Source of the DNA: Cryobacterium sp. PH31-O1
GTDB lineage: Bacteria; Actinomycetota; Actinomycetes; Actinomycetales; Microbacteriaceae
Direction: 5' to 3'
Assembly (NCBI RefSeq): GCF_030063455.1
Contig: NZ_JASITB010000007.1
Span: 124,001 to 188,000, forward strand
Length of the DNA stretch: 64,000 bases
Part shown: piece after piece, positions 59,793 through 64,000 of the stretch
Position numbering within the stretch: the stretch's first letter is position 1
Layout of the letters: every line of letters begins with the position of its first letter
Translations under genes and position numbers: made by a program
Notes under the pieces: model-generated
The model's input: only the letters and a program-made list of their open reading frames with translations
The model's database searches: none
What the model was told of the DNA's origin: nothing

Positions 59793-60884
59793 CTCCGATC
59801 CCGTCAGCACCCCGACCGTCGCCCAGGCTCGCAGTACCGCGTCGTGGGCGGTCCCGCCGCTACCGTACAGTCGCGCGGCCGTTTCGGTCGTGGCCGCGGC
59901 GAAGGCCGCGAAATCACTGTCGCGGCGAAGCCCCGTGCCGGTGAGTGTGTCATACCAAATGCGGCCGGGGGTCTCCCAGGCGTTACCGCCGACGGCCTCG
60001 GCGACCAGGTAGAACGCTCGGTTTGGAATGCCCGAATTGAGGTGCACTCCGCCGTTGTCCTCCTCGGTTTCGACGTAGTCGGCCATGCTGCCCGGCTGCG
60101 GATCTTTGCCGAGTACATCGTCGTTGTACGCGGTGCCCGGCGCCTTCATCGACCGCAGGGCAACGCCCTCGACCTGGTCGGTGAACAAACCCTCGCCGAT
60201 CAGCCAGCTGGCCTCGTCCGTCGACTGGGTCTGGGCGTGCTGCTCGACCAGCGCACCAAACACGTCGGAGATGGACTCGTTAAGCGCCCCCGACTGGTCT
60301 TGGTATTGAAGGTTGGCCGTGAACTGGGTGATGCCGTGGGTGAGCTCATGCCCGATCACACTGGACGAAATGGTGAATCGATTGAAGACCTGGCCGTCGC
60401 CATCGCCGAATACCATGCGCTCGCCGTCCCAGAATGCGTTGTCGTACTCCTTCCCGTAGTGCACGGTCGCGTCCATCGGCAGGCCGGCGCCGTCGATGCT
60501 GTCCCGCCCGTACTGCGTCCAAAACAGGTTCTGTGTGGCACCCAGACCGTCGTACGCCTCGTTCACGGCCGGGTCGCTGCCGGCCGGCTGACCCTCGGCA
60601 CGTACCCGGCGACCGGGCAGGCGTTCCTGGCCGCCGGCATCCGAAATGGTGCGGTCAGACTGGCCGGGGGTGCGAGCCGGCAGGGTGCGGGCCCCGGAAT
60701 AGGCAAAAGGATGCGTCCCGCCCCGCAACTGCCGAATCTGTGAGTCCCGCAGCAGCGAGGCTCGAGCAGCCGCTGCGGCCTGCGCGAACCGGGGATCATC
60801 GAGTTTCGCCAGGCGCACCAGCAGGTACGGCGGAACGATCGTGCAGTTCGGGTGGAGCCCGGGGCTAATTTGCGGATTGTCCAT
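59790..60884 (-). CDS. Protealysin-like M4 metalloprotease
   Basis: 364 residues from the ATG at 60884. The thermolysin-family zinc site HELTHG (His179, Glu180, His183) with Glu203 in LNESISDVFGAL and catalytic His281 (VHLNSGIPN) is complete. The short N-terminal precursor (about 60-80 residues) with the PPY motif (residues 18-20, CTIVPPYLL) is the protealysin type. There is no signal peptide, consistent with a cytoplasmic or non-classically released enzyme. It is followed by the emfourin-like inhibitor. Upstream in-frame sequence to 61061 is antisense to the next gene and not used. Confidence 0.88.
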   Translation of the reverse strand: MDNPQISPGLHPNCTIVPPYLLVRLAKLDDPRFAQAAAAARASLLRDSQIRQLRGGTHPFAYSGARTLPARTPGQSDRTISDAGGQERLPGRRVRAEGQPAGSDPAVNEAYDGLGATQNLFWTQYGRDSIDGAGLPMDATVHYGKEYDNAFWDGERMVFGDGDGQVFNRFTISSSVIGHELTHGITQFTANLQYQDQSGALNESISDVFGALVEQHAQTQSTDEASWLIGEGLFTDQVEGVALRSMKAPGTAYNDDVLGKDPQPGSMADYVETEEDNGGVHLNSGIPNRAFYLVAEAVGGNAWETPGRIWYDTLTGTGLRRDSDFAAFAAATTETAARLYGSGGTAHDAVLRAWATVGVLTGSE

Positions 60885-60941
60885 GTGCAGAGTCTGGCAC
60901 CGGCCGCCGACATTGCAACAGCGAGTGTTGACGGCTCTGAA

Positions 60942-60947
60942 TAGACT
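60942..60947 (+). promoter_or_regulatory. -10-like hexamer of leaderless LLM gene
   Basis: TAGACT ends 6 nt before ATG at 60954. The divergent protease has CAGACT 6 nt before its own ATG. Confidence 0.5.
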
Positions 60948-60953
60948 CATTCC

Positions 60954-61841
60954 ATGCGCTTTGGAATCGTCATTCTTCCGCAGGACCCGTGGCCGGTAGC
61001 CCGCAGAAAGTGGCTGCGGGCCGAACAGTACGGCTTCGACCACGCGTTCACCTACGACCACCTGTCGTGGCGCTCGCTCGCCGACGAACCCTGGAACGCG
61101 ACCATCCCCACCCTCACGGCGGCGGCGGCCGTCACCGAACGCATCAGGCTCGGCACCTTTGTCTCATCACCGAACTTTCGTCATCCGGTGCCGTTCGCCA
61201 AGGAGGTCGCCACCGCCGATGATGTGTCGAATGGGCGGTTTCTGCTTGGCATCGGGTCGGGCGGCACCGGGTTTGACGCGACGGTGCTGGGCCAGCCGGA
61301 GTGCACGCCTCGGCAGCGACACGAACGGTTCGCCGAGTTCGTCACCGACCTCGACCTGCTGCTGCGTGGTGAAGACCCGCAGACGACTACAGGGATCAGC
61401 TTCACCGGCGAGTGGTATACCGCCCGGAATGCACGCATGGTGAGACCCGCCGCCGCTATCACGCGCCAGCGGGTACCGTTCCTGATCGCCGCCAACGGGC
61501 CGAAGGGCCTCGGCCTGGTCAGCAGTTTCGGGCAGGGTTGGGTGACGACGGGCGAGGACGGCGCGGTGGGGGAGGACTGGTGGGCCGGGGTTCGCCGTCT
61601 CAGCGAACGACTCGATGACGTCGTCGGTGCTTCTGGCCGCGACCCGGCCACGATCGACCGCTACCTCTCGCTCGACAGCGGTGGAACGTATTCCCTCCAG
61701 AGCATGAACGCGTTCGAGGATTCCATCGGTCGAGCCGCCGAGATCGGCTTCACCGATGTGATCAGTCATTGGCCACGCGAGCATGGTATCTACGCCGGAG
61801 ACGAATCCATCCTCGACACGGTCGCGAACGTACTGCACTGA
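60954..61841 (+). CDS. LLM-class (probable F420-dependent) oxidoreductase
   Basis: 295 residues. Luciferase-like TIM barrel: MRFGIVILPQD, AEQYGFDHAFTYDH, TERIRLGTFVSSPNFRHP, and the signature GRFLLGIGSGGTGFDA. Members of this branch in actinobacteria commonly use F420 or FMN. Substrate unknown. It is divergent from the protease and 59 bp from the AI-2E-family gene, which has its own -10-like box. Confidence 0.85.
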   Translation: MRFGIVILPQDPWPVARRKWLRAEQYGFDHAFTYDHLSWRSLADEPWNATIPTLTAAAAVTERIRLGTFVSSPNFRHPVPFAKEVATADDVSNGRFLLGIGSGGTGFDATVLGQPECTPRQRHERFAEFVTDLDLLLRGEDPQTTTGISFTGEWYTARNARMVRPAAAITRQRVPFLIAANGPKGLGLVSSFGQGWVTTGEDGAVGEDWWAGVRRLSERLDDVVGASGRDPATIDRYLSLDSGGTYSLQSMNAFEDSIGRAAEIGFTDVISHWPREHGIYAGDESILDTVANVLH

Positions 61842-61888
61842 TTCGAGTGAACAGGCCGGTCGATCGGTGTTTGTGCTCGCCCGATGTC

Positions 61889-61894
61889 TAGGCT
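61889..61894 (+). promoter_or_regulatory. -10-like hexamer of leaderless AI-2E-family gene
   Basis: TAGGCT ends 6 nt before ATG at 61901. Confidence 0.55.
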
Positions 61895-61900
61895 GGGTTC

Positions 61901-63016
61901 ATGCGCGCACACGATGACCCCACGCCACTGGTTCCTCGCACCCCGCTGACCGATCGGCTCGGCTGGCTCGGATTGCGCAGCGGACAGATCCTGCTCGTCG
62001 TCCTGCTGGCCGCGGTGGTCATCTTCGGCCTGGTGCAGCTCAAACTCGTCGTCATTCCGGTATTGATCGCCGTCATCCTCGCCGCAGCGCTCAGCCCGGT
62101 CATCAATGGTCTGCGCAAACGCGGCGTCGCCGCGATTCTGGCCACCTGGATCACCCTGCTCGGCGGTATTGGCGTCTTCGGCGGCATCATCACCCTCATC
62201 GTTTTCGCGGTGCGCGACCAGTGGGACGAACTGTTCGCCTCCGCCTCCGAGGGCATCGACCACCTGCAGCAGTTTCTGATCGACGGCCCGATCCAGGTCG
62301 ACGAAAAGCAAATCGACGACGCCCGAAACAGCGTCGTGGACTTTCTCACGAGCAGCCAGTTCGGCACCGGGGCGCTCGCCGGGGCATCCGTTGTCTTCGA
62401 ACTGATCACCGGTGCCGTGCTTCTCGTGGTCATTCTGTTCTTCTTTCTCAAGGACGGCGGCCAGATCTGGAACTTCTTCCTGACGCCGTTTAAAGGCGAG
62501 CGCCTCGCCCGCGGACGCCGCATCGGCCACACCTCGCTGCGGGTGCTCGGCGGTTATGTGCGCGGCACGGCGATCGTCGCCGCTGTCGATGCGACCGCAA
62601 TCGGCATCGGCCTGGCCGTACTGCAGGTGCCGCTGGCCTTGCCGCTTGCTGTCATCGTGTTCCTCGGTGCGTTCATTCCGCTGATCGGCGCCACCGCGGC
62701 CGGTGTGCTCGCCGCTCTGGTCGCCCTAGTAGCGAGCGGGCCGGGGGTGGCGCTCATCGTCATTATCATCGTGATCGCCGTCAACCAGCTCGAGGGCAAC
62801 TTTCTGCAGCCAGTCGTTATGGCGCAGTCGCTCAAGCTGCACCCGCTCGTCATCCTGGTCGGCTTGACCGCCGGAACCATTCTCGGCGGCATCGTCGGTG
62901 CCGTACTTTCGGTGCCGATTGCGGCCGTCGCGTGGGCCATCGCGAAGGCCTGGAACACCCCGGATGCCCCGCACCCTCGCGCCATCCCGCCGAAGCGGCG
63001 CGTACGCAAGCGCTGA
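61901..63016 (+). CDS. AI-2E transporter family (PerM/TqsA-like) membrane protein
   Basis: 371 residues, about eight membrane helices. Family pattern: helices 1-2 (LLVVLLAAVVIFGLVQLKLV and following VLIAVILAAALSPVI), a soluble insert (about 110-150), then VVILFFFLKDG and the conserved NQLEGNFLQPVVM followed by LHPLVILVG. The family includes exporters of diverse small molecules and Na+/H+ antiporters; the AI-2 name does not prove function. The C-terminal tail is basic. Confidence 0.88.
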   Translation: MRAHDDPTPLVPRTPLTDRLGWLGLRSGQILLVVLLAAVVIFGLVQLKLVVIPVLIAVILAAALSPVINGLRKRGVAAILATWITLLGGIGVFGGIITLIVFAVRDQWDELFASASEGIDHLQQFLIDGPIQVDEKQIDDARNSVVDFLTSSQFGTGALAGASVVFELITGAVLLVVILFFFLKDGGQIWNFFLTPFKGERLARGRRIGHTSLRVLGGYVRGTAIVAAVDATAIGIGLAVLQVPLALPLAVIVFLGAFIPLIGATAAGVLAALVALVASGPGVALIVIIIVIAVNQLEGNFLQPVVMAQSLKLHPLVILVGLTAGTILGGIVGAVLSVPIAAVAWAIAKAWNTPDAPHPRAIPPKRRVRKR

Positions 63017-63077
63017 ACCCCAGGCATCCGTTCAACCCTGCTCGCTGCAACGCCGCCACCCGCGTGACTGGAGATTC

Positions 63078-64000
63078 GTGACCGAGCACAGCCCCTTTCA
63101 CCTGCCGAGGCCCCGCCTGACCCTTGAGCAGGCGACCGAGCTGGCCCGCGACCGGTTCGGCGTCACGGGCTCCATCACCGAACTCGGCAGCCAGCAGGAC
63201 CGCAACTTCCGCATTGAAACGGATGCCGGCTCCGTCGTTCTCAAGGTCTCCAACCCCGCCGTCGCCACGGTCGAGCTTGAGGCCCAGAATGCGGCGCTTC
63301 AGCACCTCGTCGGCCTGGACCTCGACCTGCCCGCTGCCGTAGCCGGCATTGAGGGTAGCCGGATCGTGCGCGTCACGATCGACGGGCAGAACCTCGACCT
63401 GCGGCTGCTGACCTACGTCGATGGGCATCCGCTGACCGACTCGGCGCGCCTGTCGGTCGGGCAGATCCGCTCGCTCGGTGACGTGGCCGCTCGCATCGTT
63501 CGTGGCCTCGCCGACTTCGAGCACCCGGGAACGGACCGCTTTCTGCAGTGGGACCTGCGGCGCGGCGGCGAGGTCATCGACGCACTCCTTCCGTATGTCA
63601 ACGACGAGGCACGCCGCGAGCGGCTGCGCACGGTCTCCGACACTGCCAGGCAGCGAATCGCCCTCGTTGTGGCCGACCTGCGGGTGCAGTCGATTCACGG
63701 TGACCTCACCGACGACAACGTCGTGAGCCGGGACGGTGCCGCCGGCACGATCACCGGGGTTATCGACTTCGGCGATGTGGCGCGGGGCTGGCTCGTCGCC
63801 GAACTCGCCGCGACCTGCGCCTGCGTGCTTTATCGCAGCCCACAGCATCCGCTTGCCATTCTCGACACGATCGAGGCCTTCGTCGCGCGGGTACCGCTCA
63901 CCGATGCCGAGACCTCGGCCCTCTGGCCCTTGATCCTGGTGCGCGCCGCGGTGCTCGTCGTGAGCGGCGAAGCGCAGGTGCACCTCGACGGCGACAACGA
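63078..64000 (+). CDS. APH-domain phosphotransferase, runs off the window (possible aminotransferase fusion)
   Basis: At least 307 residues from the GTG at 63078 with tggag 5-9 bases before it; no stop before the window end. It has the aminoglycoside-phosphotransferase/hydroxylysine-kinase fold: NFRIETDAGSVVLKVSNP (ATP-binding Lys), catalytic loop HGDLTDDNVV and metal-binding VIDFGD. The start (FHLPRPRLTLEQATELARDR) resembles large actinobacterial proteins where this kinase is fused to peptidase-like and class III aminotransferase domains; that part would lie beyond the window. Substrate probably an amino alcohol or hydroxylysine-like compound, by family only. Confidence 0.8.
   Translation, partial: MTEHSPFHLPRPRLTLEQATELARDRFGVTGSITELGSQQDRNFRIETDAGSVVLKVSNPAVATVELEAQNAALQHLVGLDLDLPAAVAGIEGSRIVRVTIDGQNLDLRLLTYVDGHPLTDSARLSVGQIRSLGDVAARIVRGLADFEHPGTDRFLQWDLRRGGEVIDALLPYVNDEARRERLRTVSDTARQRIALVVADLRVQSIHGDLTDDNVVSRDGAAGTITGVIDFGDVARGWLVAELAATCACVLYRSPQHPLAILDTIEAFVARVPLTDAETSALWPLILVRAAVLVVSGEAQVHLDGDN

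Noticed and set aside
60928..60947. TTGACG as -35 for the LLM gene
   Set aside because: Only 8 bp separate it from the TAGACT box, far from the 16-18 bp needed.
1..64000. tRNA, rRNA or known riboswitch
   Set aside because: I looked for T-loop-like GGTTCRANYCC sequences and conserved leader motifs and saw none that fold convincingly; a covariance-model scan would be decisive.

Overview
The window is GC-rich bacterial chromosome with dense, tightly packed genes and many 4-bp ATGA stop/start overlaps. Gene content points to Actinomycetota, most likely family Microbacteriaceae (Cryobacterium-like relatives). Supporting signs are a nusA-ylxR-infB-rbfA block with a long Pro/Gly-rich IF-2 N-terminus, a mycoredoxin, an Ada-AlkA fusion, an F420-type LLM oxidoreductase, and many TANNNT boxes placed 6-7 nt before start codons, as expected for leaderless transcripts. 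This assignment is by recognition, not computed. I see no tRNA, rRNA, CRISPR array, insertion sequence or prophage gene.

Layout: 1-5.6 kb holds the end of a branched-chain-amino-acid-type ABC transporter (LivH end, LivM), translationally coupled to an acyl-CoA synthetase, a TetR regulator and an alpha/beta hydrolase, with a second hydrolase behind. 5.6-20.8 kb is core information processing: ispG, proS, nusA-ylxR-infB-rbfA, then an inserted minus-strand mutY-thyA-folA operon, a kinase-fold protein with a broken P-loop and panE, then truB-two membrane proteins-ribF. 20.8-30.1 kb holds a TetR regulator with an exporter, a ROK kinase divergent from a SorC-type regulator, and a deoxyribose catabolic operon (deoC, full ALDH, short ALDH-like partner), followed by a DUF2867-type epimerase. 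30.1-39.1 kb has a GDSL-like protein lacking its nucleophile, a DUF2207 membrane protein, an SNF2 helicase, pfkA, mycoredoxin, a Nudix hydrolase and a Pit phosphate transporter. 39.1-45.4 kb has a lipoprotein/PKD pair, two nucleobase permeases and a carboxylesterase.

45.4-53.3 kb is the most interesting metabolic block: a FadR-type regulator, SDR, ALDH, gamma-glutamyl hydrolase and glutamine-synthetase-like ligase, divergent from an ethanolamine-type permease, with a FAH-family hydrolase next to it. The gene set fits uptake of an amino alcohol such as ethanolamine, N-gamma-glutamylation, two oxidations, and release of glutamate plus an amino acid (glycine for ethanolamine). An SDR replaces the amine oxidase and transaminase of the putrescine (Puu) route. 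53.3-64 kb has Ada-AlkA, a GlcD-type oxidase, FKBP, a flavin-binding protein, a BCCT betaine/choline transporter, a protealysin-like M4 protease with its emfourin-like inhibitor gene, an LLM oxidoreductase, an AI-2E-family protein and the start of a large APH-domain protein.

From the raw sequence, the strongest non-gene signals are: about 20 genes with a -10-like hexamer exactly 6-7 nt before the start codon; interleaved inverted repeats on both flanks of infB; several short tandem duplications (13-18 bp) lying on gene boundaries; and palindromes in regulator promoters.
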